Positions 20,556 through 30,383 of a DNA stretch of 64,000 bases are shown here, in pieces; position 1 is the stretch's first letter; the number at the start of each line of letters is the position of its first letter. This stretch comes from Shewanella ulleungensis (GTDB lineage: Bacteria > Pseudomonadota > Gammaproteobacteria > Enterobacterales > Shewanellaceae). The stretch spans positions 372,001 to 436,000 of the forward strand of contig NZ_BMQW01000003.1 in NCBI RefSeq assembly GCF_014648315.1, given 5' to 3'. Made by a program: the position numbers and the translations under genes. The notes below the pieces were generated by a model. That model ran no database searches. It was not told the origin of the DNA and saw only the letters and a list, made by a program, of their open reading frames with translations.

Positions 20556-21491
20556 TTGTCTCGAGAAGCAAAACATTTTGATACCCGCTTTAAAATGGCG
20601 TTATTGCATCCGCGTTTTTGGCTGACATGGTTAGCCGTAGCAGTATTGTCTATATTTGGTATTTTACCCGCCAGTGTCCGCGATCCTATTGCCAGGTTTT
20701 TAGCGGTTATAGTGATGAAAGTGGCTAAAAAACCAATCAGCATTGCCCGAATTAATATAAGCCATTGTTTTCCTGAAATGTCGGAAAAAGAGGTTGAAGA
20801 CTTAGTTCAGCGTAATGTGAGAATGTTTGTGTTGGTGCTACTTTCACAAGCGGAATTATTGTTTAGATCAACGGCTCATTTAAAGCGTCGTATCCAAATG
20901 AATGGATATGAACATGTTCAAGCAGCTAGAGATGCTGGTCAACCTATTATTTTTATTATGCCTCACGTCTGGCCAATGGAGTTTGCAGGGCTACGTGTCA
21001 ATATGGAAATTCCCATAGTGACAATGGCAAAAGCCCATCGTAATGACTTATTTAATTGGTTTAGTAATCGAATGCGTACGAGCCAAAATGGCCGCGTGTA
21101 TATGCGTGAAGCTGGCATACGTGCGTTATTAGCAGAGCTCAAGAAAGATAATAGTTTTTTTTATCTGCCTGATGAGGACTTAGGGCCAGATAAAAGTGTA
21201 TTTACGCCGTTTTTAGGTACAGTAAAAGCGACATTACCAGTAGTTGGTCGCCTTGCTCAAGCAGGCAATGCCCAGGTGATGCCAGTTAACATTGGCTATA
21301 ATGAACAAGCTAAGCAATTTGTTATGACGGTAATGCCGGCGATTGATCCACAAGATATGGTGGGCAAAGAAAATGAAGCGTTGGCATTAAACAAAGCGGT
21401 TGAGCAGGTGATTAAAGCCTATCCAGAACAATACATGTGGTTTTTAAAGCTACTTAAAACGCGTCCACCAGGAGAGAAGCGGTTTTACTAA
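20556..21491 (+). CDS. lpxM: Late lipid A acyltransferase, LpxM type
   Basis: Transfers a secondary acyl chain to Kdo-lipid A at the inner membrane. 311 aa from the TTG at 20556, which has TGGAG seven bases upstream and starts REAKHFDTRFKMALLHPRFW, the familiar N-terminus of this subfamily; longer readings start at another TTG without a ribosome-binding site. One N-terminal membrane helix covers about residues 20-42. The HxxxxE acyltransferase motif is MPHVWPMEF, followed by AKAHRNDLFNWFSNRMR and the LPDEDLGPDKSVFTPFLG block. The LPDEDLGP block favours LpxM over LpxL; a different secondary acyltransferase is possible. Confidence 0.87.
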   Translation: MSREAKHFDTRFKMALLHPRFWLTWLAVAVLSIFGILPASVRDPIARFLAVIVMKVAKKPISIARINISHCFPEMSEKEVEDLVQRNVRMFVLVLLSQAELLFRSTAHLKRRIQMNGYEHVQAARDAGQPIIFIMPHVWPMEFAGLRVNMEIPIVTMAKAHRNDLFNWFSNRMRTSQNGRVYMREAGIRALLAELKKDNSFFYLPDEDLGPDKSVFTPFLGTVKATLPVVGRLAQAGNAQVMPVNIGYNEQAKQFVMTVMPAIDPQDMVGKENEALALNKAVEQVIKAYPEQYMWFLKLLKTRPPGEKRFY

Positions 21492-21568
21492 ACGGCTCAC
21501 AGTCATAGCGTTAATGAGGCTTTAACAAGCTTAACAATAGTTGTTAATAAGAATAAAAAGAGGTTTAT

Positions 21569-22441
21569 ATGGATTTTAATGAATTACTATCAGCCTTGTC
21601 GTTTGTGGTGTTCACTTATGACACGCGTCCGATCACCTTGTTGCAGCTCTTACAAGTGCCGTTATACATATTTTTAGCGTGGTTTATTATTACTCGTGCC
21701 GGTCGATTGATTGTAAAAGCGTTAAAACGTCGTAATGTCGGTGCAGATGCTATCCATTTATTTACTCGTATGTACTTTATCATCAGTATTGCGGTACTGG
21801 TGTTTACCAGTATGGAGATTTTAAATATCCCATTAACGGCATTTGCGTTTGTGTCTGGTGCGATAGCGATTGGTGTCGGTTTTGGTGCTCAAAACATTAT
21901 TAATAACTTTATCAGTGGTTGGATTTTGATGTGGGAGCGTCCAATCCGTATCGGTGACTTTTTAGAAGTTGGCGAAGCGCGTGGCGTGGTTGAATGTATT
22001 AATACTCGCTCTACTTTAATTCGCCGTAACGATGGGGTACATATGTTGGTACCCAATAGCCAGTTACTGGAAAATACGGTGACAAACTGGACCTTAATTG
22101 ACAAAAATGCCCGAACGTTTATTCGGGTTGGCGTGGCTTATGGCTCTGATGTGGTAAAAGTACGCGAGTTGATTTACCAAGTAATTGGCGAGCGCGATGA
22201 TATTTTACCCCAACCAAAACCGTTAGTCTTATTTGAAGACTTTGGTGATAACGCACTTATTTTCGACTTAATATTTTGGGTGAGTGCGGTATCTGAAACC
22301 GATATTCGCCGTCGTCGCAGTGAAATTCGCTTTAGAATGTATGAGCTGTTTAATGAGCATCAGGTAGTCATAGCATATCCGCAACGTGATTTACATGTGG
22401 ATGGTAATTTGACGATTACTCAAAGTCATAAAAACTCATAA
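21569..22441 (+). CDS. Mechanosensitive ion channel, MscS family
   Basis: 290-aa small-conductance mechanosensitive channel homologue. Three hydrophobic helices (about residues 24-42, 64-83 and 86-115); the last is the glycine- and alanine-rich pore-lining helix AIAIGVGFGAQNIINNFISGWIL, followed by the beta domain WERPIRIGDFLEVGEARGVVECINTRSTLIRRNDG with the typical VPNSQLLENTVTNWT motif, and an alpha/beta C-terminal domain. AAGAGGTTTATATG gives the start. Monocistronic, ending before a terminator shared with the his operon. Confidence 0.93.
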   Translation: MDFNELLSALSFVVFTYDTRPITLLQLLQVPLYIFLAWFIITRAGRLIVKALKRRNVGADAIHLFTRMYFIISIAVLVFTSMEILNIPLTAFAFVSGAIAIGVGFGAQNIINNFISGWILMWERPIRIGDFLEVGEARGVVECINTRSTLIRRNDGVHMLVPNSQLLENTVTNWTLIDKNARTFIRVGVAYGSDVVKVRELIYQVIGERDDILPQPKPLVLFEDFGDNALIFDLIFWVSAVSETDIRRRRSEIRFRMYELFNEHQVVIAYPQRDLHVDGNLTITQSHKNS

Positions 22442-22459
22442 TTCACCATTTTAGATCAA

Positions 22460-22487
22460 CAAAAAAGACGCCTCGGCGTCTTTTTTA
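22460..22487. terminator. Bidirectional terminator between mscS-like gene and hisIE
   Basis: AAAAAAGACGCC-tc-GGCGTCTTTTTT, a nearly perfect palindrome with T-runs on both strands, between two convergent genes. Confidence 0.88.
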
Positions 22488-22517
22488 TAAATCCTACTCA
22501 GTAGAGCTGAGTGAATT

Positions 22518-23141
22518 CTATTTGCTGGCTTTAGTGTGGCGGTCCAATAAGTTTTTATTGATATCAGCCATTGATAGCCCTTGATCTTCTAATAGCACGA
22601 TTAAGTGGTACATCAAATCAGAAGCTTCATTGACGAGTTCTTCTTTATCGTGAGTGGCCGCAGCGAGTGCGGTTTCTAAGCCTTCTTCACCGACTTTTTG
22701 GGCAATACGCTTAGTACCACGTTCAAATAATGACGCGGTGTAGCTTGAATCTGCACTTTGCCCTTTACGTGAAATAATCAAATTGGTCAGATTGTCAATA
22801 AAAGGGTGTGCGTTGCCATCTGGCCAGCAGCTTTCTGAGCCCGTATGGCATGTAGGACCATTTGGGATCACTTGCACTAAAAAGCTGTCGTTGTCACAGT
22901 CTTTGTCGATAGCGATTAAATCTAACGTATTACCTGAGGTTTCACCTTTAGTCCATAAACGCTGTTTAGAGCGGCTAAAAAAGGTGACTTGCTTTGTGGC
23001 TAAGGTTTTTTCTAAAGCAGCTTGATCCATGTAACCAAGCATTAACACTTTGCCAGTTAGGTGATGTTGAACAACAGCTGGAATAAGTCCCTGTTGTTTG
23101 TCCCAATCTACGCTTGTGCTGTTAAATACTAAATCAGTCAT
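22518..23141 (-). CDS. hisI: Bifunctional PR-AMP cyclohydrolase / PR-ATP pyrophosphatase
   Basis: HisIE, 207 aa, catalysing steps 2 and 3 of histidine synthesis. N-terminal HisI domain: [45 protein letters not shown] and [24 protein letters not shown], with metal-binding Asp and Cys residues. The C-terminal HisE domain, from about residue 115, has [20 protein letters not shown] and the [13 protein letters not shown] helix with metal-binding acids. Last gene of the operon, 24 bases after hisF. Confidence 0.96.
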   Translation of the reverse strand: MTDLVFNSTSVDWDKQQGLIPAVVQHHLTGKVLMLGYMDQAALEKTLATKQVTFFSRSKQRLWTKGETSGNTLDLIAIDKDCDNDSFLVQVIPNGPTCHTGSESCWPDGNAHPFIDNLTNLIISRKGQSADSSYTASLFERGTKRIAQKVGEEGLETALAAATHDKEELVNEASDLMYHLIVLLEDQGLSMADINKNLLDRHTKASK

Positions 23142-23165
23142 TGATGTTCTCTTTTTTCGGCAACG

Positions 23166-23939
23166 TTATAAACGAATTGCGATGTTATTGGCGTGTAAGT
23201 ATTGCTTTAACTCACCAATATCAATAATGCCTTTATGAAATACACTTGCGGCTAATGCTGCGTCGACTTTGGCAAGTTCAAACACATCTTTAAAGTGTTC
23301 CATGGTGCCAGCGCCACCAGATGCAATTAACGGTACATCACAAATAGCCCGTATCAAGCTGAGCTGCTTAATGTCGTAACCGCCACGAACGCCGTCTTGA
23401 TTCATGACGTTTAGCACTATTTCACCACAACCGCGCTTTTGCACTTCTTCAACCCAATCTTGAGTATACCATTGAGTGTCTTTGGTGGCGGCTTCATCGC
23501 CAGTAAACTGTTTAACTTTATAGCTATCGGTTGATTCGTCATAGTACGAGTCAATGCCAATCACAATGCATTGTCGACCAAATTCATCTTGCAAGCGCGA
23601 GATTAAACTAGGATCGGTTAATGCTGGCGAATTAATCGAAATTTTATCGGCGCCAAAAGCCAGCTTTTCTCGTGCTTGCTCAATAGTTTTAATGCCACCG
23701 GCGACACAAAAGGGGATATCAATTTGCTCTGCAACGCGACTAACCCAGGACTTATCAATTACCCGATCATGGGCACTGGCGGTAATGTCATAAAACACCA
23801 GCTCATCAGCGCCTTCTTCAGCGTAACGGGCGGCGAGGGGAACAATGTCTCCTACAATTTCGTGGTTGCGAAATTGCACGCCTTTAACCACTTTACCGTC
23901 ACGAACGTCAAGACAAGGAACTATGCGTTTGGCCAGCAT
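23166..23939 (-). CDS. hisF: Imidazole glycerol phosphate synthase cyclase subunit
   Basis: 257-aa (beta/alpha)8 barrel that takes ammonia from HisH and converts PRFAR to imidazole glycerol phosphate plus [28 protein letters not shown] holds the catalytic Asp11; the second catalytic Asp lies in [12 protein letters not shown] near residue 130-136. Its start lies 19 bases inside the end of hisA, with a GGAGGCGA ribosome-binding site in the hisA coding sequence: translational coupling. Confidence 0.97.
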   Translation of the reverse strand: MLAKRIVPCLDVRDGKVVKGVQFRNHEIVGDIVPLAARYAEEGADELVFYDITASAHDRVIDKSWVSRVAEQIDIPFCVAGGIKTIEQAREKLAFGADKISINSPALTDPSLISRLQDEFGRQCIVIGIDSYYDESTDSYKVKQFTGDEAATKDTQWYTQDWVEEVQKRGCGEIVLNVMNQDGVRGGYDIKQLSLIRAICDVPLIASGGAGTMEHFKDVFELAKVDAALAASVFHKGIIDIGELKQYLHANNIAIRL

Positions 23940-24658
23940 TGTATCGCCTCCTCAACGGTAAATTGATTAATTAGCAAGGCTTTGCCGATAATAATACCCG
24001 ACGCTTTACTGTCTCGTACTGCAGCAACGTTATCTAGAGTGGCGATTCCGCCTGATGCTTGCCACTGTATATTAGGGTAACTTGCGGCTAATTCAGTATA
24101 TAGTTCTGTGTTGGCGCCAGTTAAGGTGCCATCACGGCTAATGTCTGTTACTAAGGCGTGTTTGAGACCGACGGTTTCAAATTCTGCTACTAACGATTCT
24201 AGTGACTTGCCGCCACCTGATTGCCAGCCTGAAACCGCGACAATTTTTTCGCCTTTATCGTTGATATTGACATCAAGCGCTAAGCAAATGGCATCGCTAC
24301 CGTATTTTACAAACCAGCTTTTTACTAGTTCAGGCTCTTTGACTGCAAGCGATCCAATCACTACACGGGTTACGCCAATATTAAGCAGCTCTGCGACTTG
24401 TTCTTCACTGCGAATACCACCGCCAACTTGAATATCAACATCGAGCCCAGCAGCTAAATCGCTAATCAGTTGGGTTTGACGTTTAGTGGGGTCTTTCGCG
24501 CCAGTTAAGTCAACAATGTGCAGTAACTTGGCACCTTGATTTTGATAAGACTGCAATTGTGCTAGCGGGCTTAAATCAAAAGTGGTTTGTTTGTCGTAGT
24601 CGCCCTGATATAAGCGCACCACTTGGCCGTCAATTAAATCTATGGCAGGAATAATCAC
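23921..24658 (-). CDS. hisA: ProFAR isomerase
   Basis: 245-aa (beta/alpha)8 barrel that isomerises ProFAR to [26 protein letters not shown] (catalytic Asp8), [13 protein letters not shown] and the second catalytic Asp in [14 protein letters not shown] near residue 129. The start codon is GTG and overlaps the hisH stop (GTGA). Confidence 0.96.
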   Translation of the reverse strand: MIIPAIDLIDGQVVRLYQGDYDKQTTFDLSPLAQLQSYQNQGAKLLHIVDLTGAKDPTKRQTQLISDLAAGLDVDIQVGGGIRSEEQVAELLNIGVTRVVIGSLAVKEPELVKSWFVKYGSDAICLALDVNINDKGEKIVAVSGWQSGGGKSLESLVAEFETVGLKHALVTDISRDGTLTGANTELYTELAASYPNIQWQASGGIATLDNVAAVRDSKASGIIIGKALLINQFTVEEAIQCWPNA

Positions 24659-25299
24659 TGTGATGTCCCCATATTTAAAAAGTTTTGCAAAATTTGAGCA
24701 CCGATTTTAGCGCTTTTTTCTGGGTGAAATTGCACCCCAAAAAAGTTGTGTTTGCCAATGGCCGCGCTAAATGATTCCCCATAAGTACTGCTGGCTAAGG
24801 TGTATTCACTAATTGGTGCACGGTAGCTGTGAACAAAATACACATAACTGCCATTTTCAATCCCGCTAAATAGCGGATGGTCACCAACGTCGATTTGGTT
24901 CCAACCCATGTGCGGTAAAGGCAAGCCTTTGCTGTCAAGGTCGCCAATATCTGTAGGTACAAGCCCTAAGCAGGTAATATCTTGCTCACTGCGTCCGCCA
25001 TGTTCATTAGATAAACTGGCGAGCATTTGCATACCAAGACACACACCCATTACTGGTTGAGTTAAACTCTTAATCAATTCGATTAAGTTTTTTTGCTTTA
25101 ACGCATCCATCGCGGCGCCAGCGGTGCCTACACCTGGTAGTACGACTCGAGCTGCGCTGCGAATAACATCAAAGTCAGCACTGACAACGACATTGGCGTT
25201 AAGGCGTTCAAAAGCAAAGCGCACAGAGCTTAAATTGGCGCAGCCAGTGTCGATTATCACTGTGAGGTCATTGCTTGAAGAAACAGATTGTTGTGTCAC
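24655..25299 (-). CDS. hisH: Imidazole glycerol phosphate synthase glutaminase subunit
   Basis: 214-aa class I glutamine amidotransferase supplying ammonia to HisF. Nucleophile in [12 protein letters not shown] (Cys near residue 89) and the catalytic His and Glu in [10 protein letters not shown]. The start is GTG at 25299 with AAGGAG six bases upstream. The N-terminus carries about 8 extra residues ([10 protein letters not shown]) before the conserved [15 protein letters not shown]. Overlaps hisA by 4 bases. Confidence 0.96.
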   Translation of the reverse strand: MTQQSVSSSNDLTVIIDTGCANLSSVRFAFERLNANVVVSADFDVIRSAARVVLPGVGTAGAAMDALKQKNLIELIKSLTQPVMGVCLGMQMLASLSNEHGGRSEQDITCLGLVPTDIGDLDSKGLPLPHMGWNQIDVGDHPLFSGIENGSYVYFVHSYRAPISEYTLASSTYGESFSAAIGKHNFFGVQFHPEKSAKIGAQILQNFLNMGTSQ

Positions 25300-25308
25300 G
25301 TTAACTCC

Positions 25309-26376
25309 TTACAGTACGCCTTTGCTTGACGGCAATATGTCGCCTTCGACTTTCACCGCTTGGCGAAGTGTGCGGCCTAATACTTTAAATAGTGCTTCTA
25401 CTTTGTGGTGGTCGTTATCGCCTGTTGAACCAATGTGCAATGTACAACGAAGTCCATCAGCGAATGAGCGGAAGAAATGCGGCACCATTTCAGTGGCCAT
25501 TTCGCCGACCATTTCACGGTCAAAATCTGCATTAAATTTAATGAATGGACGCCCTGAGATATCCATTAAACATTCGCCGCTAGCTTCATCCATCGGCAAG
25601 CTAAAACCAAAGCGAGCAATACCACGTTTGTCACCTAGTGCCTGGCGAATTGCATCACCAATGGCAAGGGCGGTGTCTTCGACACTGTGATGATCGTCAA
25701 TTTCTAAATCGCCGTCGACGTGGACGTCCATTTTGAAATTGCCGTGTGTTTGAATTTGGTCAAGCATGTGGTCAAAAAAGCCGATGCCAGTTTCTATTGA
25801 GCCTTTGGTTTGACTGTCTAAGTCGATGGTGACTGTGATGTCGGTTTCTTTGGTGGTACGTACTACTGTCGCAATTCGGCCTTTGCTCAATAGGGCATTA
25901 GTAATGTCGTCCCAGTTAAGGCTTTGACGGTCATATTTAAAGCTTTTAATGCCCATTGCATTAGCAAGTTCTACGTCAGTGTCACGATCGCCAATCACTG
26001 CTGAGGTGGTAAAGTCGATTTTACCTTGAGTTAAGTAGTCTTTCACTAGACCAAGTTTTGGCTTACGACAGCTGCAGTTTTCGTCATTAAAGTGTGGGCA
26101 AATCACCACATCGTCAAACTTAACTCCCTGACTGGCAAAAATTTGCATCATCATATCGTGCGGGGCATCAAAGTCTTCTTTTGGAAATGAAGATGTGCCT
26201 AAGCCGTCTTGATTACTCACCATCACTAAGCGAAAACCAGCTTTTTGCAGTTTAAGTAATGCTGGAATAACTTGCGGCTCAAAAACCAATTTTTCTAAGC
26301 GGTCTAATTGCTTGTCGATTGCTGGCTCTTCTACTAGTGTGCCATCTCGGTCGATGAATAATATGTTCTGTTTCAT
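25309..26376 (-). CDS. hisB: Bifunctional histidinol-phosphatase / imidazoleglycerol-phosphate dehydratase
   Basis: 355 aa. N-terminal HAD phosphatase (about 1-165): nucleophile motif FIDRDGTL, a zinc-binding [13 protein letters not shown] loop and [12 protein letters not shown]-terminal IGPD dehydratase (about 168-355): [15 protein letters not shown] and [11 protein letters not shown], plus late [13 protein letters not shown], which bind manganese. This fused form is typical of gammaproteobacteria. Ten bases upstream of hisH. Confidence 0.97.
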   Translation of the reverse strand: MKQNILFIDRDGTLVEEPAIDKQLDRLEKLVFEPQVIPALLKLQKAGFRLVMVSNQDGLGTSSFPKEDFDAPHDMMMQIFASQGVKFDDVVICPHFNDENCSCRKPKLGLVKDYLTQGKIDFTTSAVIGDRDTDVELANAMGIKSFKYDRQSLNWDDITNALLSKGRIATVVRTTKETDITVTIDLDSQTKGSIETGIGFFDHMLDQIQTHGNFKMDVHVDGDLEIDDHHSVEDTALAIGDAIRQALGDKRGIARFGFSLPMDEASGECLMDISGRPFIKFNADFDREMVGEMATEMVPHFFRSFADGLRCTLHIGSTGDNDHHKVEALFKVLGRTLRQAVKVEGDILPSSKGVL

Positions 26377-26437
26377 GTGACTACCTTAACAATAGGGTGT
26401 AATTTTTATAGTTAACTTTTACAAGTTTCAAATTGGT

Positions 26438-27499
26438 TTATGCTGCAGAGCCGTCAAACAACGCAACAATGGCATTGGTTTGTTGCTCGTTGGTAAAGCT
26501 AAAGCGGATAGCATCAACTAAGCGTGGGTCTTTATATGCTCGGGCAACAATACCTGAATCACGTAACAGCTCAGCGACGCTGGCAACATCATCAAATTTA
26601 GCTAATACATAGTTACCGTTTGCCGGCAGAACGTTAGCGCCAAATGAACTTAATGCAGCACTTAAACGTTGACCTTGTTCAACTAAACTCGCCACTTGGG
26701 TTAGCATGGTGTCGATACCTTGCGCGCTGAGTGCTTTAGTGGCTAATTCAGACACCGGTAATGGAACTGGATAAGGTGCAATCACTAACATGACCAAATC
26801 GATAATGGCATCATTGGCTAACATAAAACCACAACGTGCACCGGCCAATGCAAATGCTTTAGATAAAGTACGCAGAACGACCAGATTAGGGTAGGTGCTT
26901 AGTAAGTCTGCCACACTATACTCTGGGCAAAACTCAATATAGGCTTCGTCTATAACCACTATGGCATTTGGCGCAGCTTGGATTGCTTGTTCAATGCAGT
27001 CTTTCGCAATGACAGTGCCAGTGGGGTTGTTGGGGTTACAAATAAACACGATTTTGGCTTTGCCAATTTGAGTAGGCCATGACTCGGGCAGTTGATAATC
27101 ATCGGTTAAACTTAACGCGGTGACCCCAACGTTAAACGTGGCTGCACTAATGGCGTACATACCATAAGTGGGTCCAAAACAAGCGATGCTGTCGATACCC
27201 GGTATGCAAAAAGTGCGGATGAGTAACTCAATGGCTTCATCTGCGCCACGACTAGCAACAATGTTACTGGCTTTTACGCCTGAATAGTGACTGTACGCAT
27301 TAATGAGTTCAGGGGGTTGGCACTCTGGGTAACGGTTCACCTTGTCTAAATCACTATTATTAAACGGTGATTCGTTGGCATTGATCCAAATATCTCCACG
27401 CCCGCCAATGCGTCTGGCACTTTGATAAGGTGTTAACTGAAGCAATTCTGGTCTGGCCAACTGTTTTGGGTCAAAAGGCGCTGCTGTTTTTGGGCTCAT
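26438..27499 (-). CDS. hisC: Histidinol-phosphate aminotransferase
   Basis: 353-aa PLP-dependent class I/II aminotransferase for imidazole acetol phosphate. Motifs: DIWINANESPFNN at the N-terminus, IFICNPNNPTGT, VVIDEAYIEF and the PLP-lysine segment LRTLSKAFALAGARCGF. Between hisD and hisB in the canonical order. Confidence 0.96.
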   Translation of the reverse strand: MSPKTAAPFDPKQLARPELLQLTPYQSARRIGGRGDIWINANESPFNNSDLDKVNRYPECQPPELINAYSHYSGVKASNIVASRGADEAIELLIRTFCIPGIDSIACFGPTYGMYAISAATFNVGVTALSLTDDYQLPESWPTQIGKAKIVFICNPNNPTGTVIAKDCIEQAIQAAPNAIVVIDEAYIEFCPEYSVADLLSTYPNLVVLRTLSKAFALAGARCGFMLANDAIIDLVMLVIAPYPVPLPVSELATKALSAQGIDTMLTQVASLVEQGQRLSAALSSFGANVLPANGNYVLAKFDDVASVAELLRDSGIVARAYKDPRLVDAIRFSFTNEQQTNAIVALFDGSAA

Positions 27500-27526
27500 G
27501 GCTATGTTCTCTAATTCACTAAACTA

Positions 27527-28819
27527 TCATTGTTGTAGGCTGGCTAAACGAACGGCAATAGCATTTTTATGCGCATCTAACAATTCATTCTCAGCTAGTA
27601 CCATGACGCTTTGACCTAAGGTTTGTAACCCTTGTACACTCAACTCTTGCACGGTAAAGCGACGGCTAAAGTCTGCTAAAGATAAACTCGATACGGAACG
27701 ACTATAACCATAAGTTGGTAACACGTGGTTGGTACCACTAGCGTAATCACCTACAGACTCAGGTGTGTAAGCACCTAAAAATACCGAGCCAGCACCGCGT
27801 ATTTGCTTAAGCACATCACGAGGTGCATTGGTTTGAATAATTAAATGTTCAGGACCATACAAGTTGGACACTTTGGCTGCTTCGCTCATGTCGCTGACAA
27901 TAATACTGCGGCTACATTCAAGTGCAGTTGCAGCAATGTCTTTACGGCTAAGTTGAGCAAGTTGTTCAGTTAATGCTTGATTGACTTCTTCTGCTAGGTT
28001 GACTGAGTCGGTAACCAGCATAACCTGTGAATCTACGCCATGCTCTGCTTGCGATAATAAATCCGATGCAATGAATGCTGGGTTTGCATCTTTATCTGCA
28101 ATAACAAGTACTTCAGATGGGCCAGCTGGCATATCAATCGATACGCTTACGCGGTTGTCTTGCGACACTAAACGTTTGGCTTCCGTGACATATCGATTCC
28201 CCGGACCAAATATTTTGTCGACGTTTGGTACCGATTCGGTACCAAATGCCAATGCTGCAATAGCCTGGGCACCACCTACTTGGAAAATATCGGTAATCCC
28301 ACACACATTGGCAGCATAAATAATCGCATCATTAATGGGTGGCGGGCTCACTAAAACGCGTTTTTCACAACCGGCTATTTTTGCAGGTAAAGCCAGCATC
28401 ATCACGGTGGAGATAAGCGGCGCGGTGCCTCCAGGAATATATAAGCCAACACGTTCAATAGGTTCACTTCTTAACTCGCAACGCACTCCCGGTTGGGTTT
28501 CAATATCGACACCATTGAACACCTGTGCGTTATGAAAAGTCTCAATATTATTAACAGCTTGCGCAACCGCTTGTTTAACATTGTCACTGACACGAGCACA
28601 TGCGGCATTAATTTGCTCAGTGCTTAACGCAAGCTCAGTTAGTTCAACACCATCAAAACGCTTGTTAAAGTTAATTAACGCAGCGTCACCTTGGTTGCTA
28701 ACTTGTTCAATAATATCGCGCACACCTTGCTCAACACTGGCATCACCAATTAATGGTGAACGCGCTAATGTTTGTTGTTGCTCAGTAGAAGATAAAGACG
28801 CCCAATCGAGGATTTGCAT
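27527..28819 (-). CDS. hisD: Histidinol dehydrogenase
   Basis: 430-aa zinc enzyme oxidising histidinol twice to histidine with NAD. GLYIPGGTAPLISTVMMLALPAKIAGC, IFGPGNRYVTEAKRLV, DMPAGPSEVLVIAD and the zinc-ligand region SQAEHGVDSQVML (Gln and His), with later YGPEHL and GDYASGTNHVLPT. Five bases after hisG. Confidence 0.97.
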   Translation of the reverse strand: MQILDWASLSSTEQQQTLARSPLIGDASVEQGVRDIIEQVSNQGDAALINFNKRFDGVELTELALSTEQINAACARVSDNVKQAVAQAVNNIETFHNAQVFNGVDIETQPGVRCELRSEPIERVGLYIPGGTAPLISTVMMLALPAKIAGCEKRVLVSPPPINDAIIYAANVCGITDIFQVGGAQAIAALAFGTESVPNVDKIFGPGNRYVTEAKRLVSQDNRVSVSIDMPAGPSEVLVIADKDANPAFIASDLLSQAEHGVDSQVMLVTDSVNLAEEVNQALTEQLAQLSRKDIAATALECSRSIIVSDMSEAAKVSNLYGPEHLIIQTNAPRDVLKQIRGAGSVFLGAYTPESVGDYASGTNHVLPTYGYSRSVSSLSLADFSRRFTVQELSVQGLQTLGQSVMVLAENELLDAHKNAIAVRLASLQQ

Positions 28820-28824
28820 TTGTG

Positions 28825-29724
28825 TTACCCCATCATTTTTTCAATTGGCATAACAAGAATTGAACTTGCACCTAGTGCGGTTAACTCTTCCATGGTGTCC
28901 CAGAATAAATCTTCGGTGCTCACTACGTGAATAGCCACACGATTTGTATCGTCATTTAATGGCAATACCGTTGGGTTTTCTGCGCCAGGAAGAAGAGCGA
29001 CTATTTGGTCTAATGTTTCAAGTGGCGCGTGTAATAAAATGTACTTACTTTCGCGGGCACGAATAACCCCATTAATACGCGATAAGATTTTGTTGATGAG
29101 TGCTTGCTTTTCAGTTGGCTGAGTTTCGTTAGACTGGATAATGCACGCCATTGAACGGTAAATGACTTCAGTTTCATATAAGCCGTTTGCCTCAAGAGTG
29201 GCGCCTGTTGAGACTAAATCACAAATGCCATCAGATAAACCTGCACGAGGAGCAACTTCTACAGAACCTTTTAACATACAGTCGCTATAAGTAATGCCTT
29301 TTTCTTGCATAAAACGACGCAAAAGATTTGGATAAGACGTCGCAATACGAAGGCCTTCAAGCGAGTTTGCATCTTTATATTTGAATTCATTAGGCACAGC
29401 AAGTGATAAGCGACATGAACCAAAATCTAATTCACGTAATTTAGTACACTCAGCAGGTTTGCCTGCTAGCTGGCGTTCAATTTGTTCTTCTTCCAGTACG
29501 TTTTCGCCAATAATGCCTAGGTCAACAACGCCGTCCATTACTAAGCCTGGAATATCATCATCACGAACGCGTAATAGATCAATTGGCATGTTGTCTGCGT
29601 GAGCAATAAGACGTTGTTCGTTGACGTTGAACTTCACACCACAGCTTTTAAGTAGCTGCTGAGACTCTTTTGATAAACGGCCTGATTTCTGAATGGCGAT
29701 GCGTAAACGTTTAGATTGGCCCAT
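28825..29724 (-). CDS. hisG: ATP phosphoribosyltransferase
   Basis: First, feedback-regulated enzyme of histidine synthesis (ATP + PRPP). 299 aa, the long form with a C-terminal ACT-like histidine-binding domain (after about residue 225), so no HisZ partner is needed. [20 protein letters not shown] at the start, [13 protein letters not shown], and the PRPP loop in [18 protein letters not shown]. The open frame continues 26 codons upstream into the attenuator; the ATG at 29724, with AAGGAAG upstream, is the right start. Confidence 0.97.
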   Translation of the reverse strand: MGQSKRLRIAIQKSGRLSKESQQLLKSCGVKFNVNEQRLIAHADNMPIDLLRVRDDDIPGLVMDGVVDLGIIGENVLEEEQIERQLAGKPAECTKLRELDFGSCRLSLAVPNEFKYKDANSLEGLRIATSYPNLLRRFMQEKGITYSDCMLKGSVEVAPRAGLSDGICDLVSTGATLEANGLYETEVIYRSMACIIQSNETQPTEKQALINKILSRINGVIRARESKYILLHAPLETLDQIVALLPGAENPTVLPLNDDTNRVAIHVVSTEDLFWDTMEELTALGASSILVMPIEKMMG

Positions 29725-29799
29725 GTGATACTTCCTTAATGTGTTAAATATAAAATATTGTAAATTAAAAAACTTAAATAAAAATAATACTGTAGAAAA

Positions 29800-29831
29800 C
29801 AAAAAACCCCTGAAATTCCTTCCAGGGGTTT
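29800..29831 (-). terminator. his operon attenuator terminator
   Basis: On the minus strand AACCCCTG and CAGGGGTT form an 8-bp stem (10-base loop) followed by TTTTTTG. It lies 60 bases after the leader peptide and 75 bases before hisG, where the attenuator belongs. Confidence 0.9.
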
Positions 29832-29866
29832 ATGTGAAAATATGTTCACCACCAGAAGGATAACGT

Positions 29867-29890
29867 CCTTCGGCAGTAAGCATCCGAAGG
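29867..29890 (-). promoter_or_regulatory. his leader pause hairpin
   Basis: CCTTCGG and CCGAAGG form a perfect 7-bp stem immediately after the leader-peptide stop codon. Its 3' arm and downstream bases would be the alternative pairing partners in his attenuation; the antiterminator fold was not computed. Confidence 0.65.
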
Positions 29891-29938
29891 CTACCGCATA
29901 TGGTGATGATGATGGATTGTAGTCACTTGGATGTTCAT
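29891..29938 (-). CDS. hisL: his operon leader peptide
   Basis: A 15-codon peptide, MNIQVTTIHHHHHMR, with five consecutive His codons and a stop at 29891. AAGAGAATA just upstream is a ribosome-binding site. The His run, following pause hairpin and terminator give the complete logic of ribosome-mediated attenuation: histidyl-tRNA shortage stalls the ribosome and prevents the terminator from forming. Confidence 0.95.
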   Translation of the reverse strand: MNIQVTTIHHHHHMR

Positions 29939-30383
29939 AGTTATTCTCTTAATTCTGTTTTATCTAGTCAGTTTAAATGAGGATTTATTCACTCATAAAA
30001 TGTCGTGTAAATCGACTTGCAGTTAACTTAACCGTATTTATGTTTGTTTGCAATAGCGGATAAAACATTAATGTCATTTTATGACGACATTTTTTGCATA
30101 TGTTATGCGTTGTTACCTGTTGTCGCGAATTGAGATGTTATTGAAGCATAAAAAATATCCAATTCACTTATATTAATGGTGTTTAAATATTAAGCCCATC
30201 TTGCTTCTAGATTAATAAAGTAGAGCAACTACACTGTTAACTGATAAGCCTAAACTGTTTTATTTTTATTCAAGCAGTATGTGGGAAATGATTTTAAGTC
30301 AGAGATTGAGCTTAGCTCGTACTACTTGTAAGCTTAGTGTATTAATCTTTCATAATATAATGTGTTACTCGGGGTGTATGTGT
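29939..30383. other. Divergent promoter region between hisL and the GGDEF gene
   Basis: 445 bases with the his promoter on the minus strand and the cyclase promoter on the plus strand. The sequence is AT-rich; several -10-like hexamers occur but no convincing pair. No gene is seen. Confidence 0.5.

Noticed and set aside
25124..25690. 188-codon plus-strand frame inside hisH/hisB
   Set aside because: Antisense shadow of two well-supported his genes.
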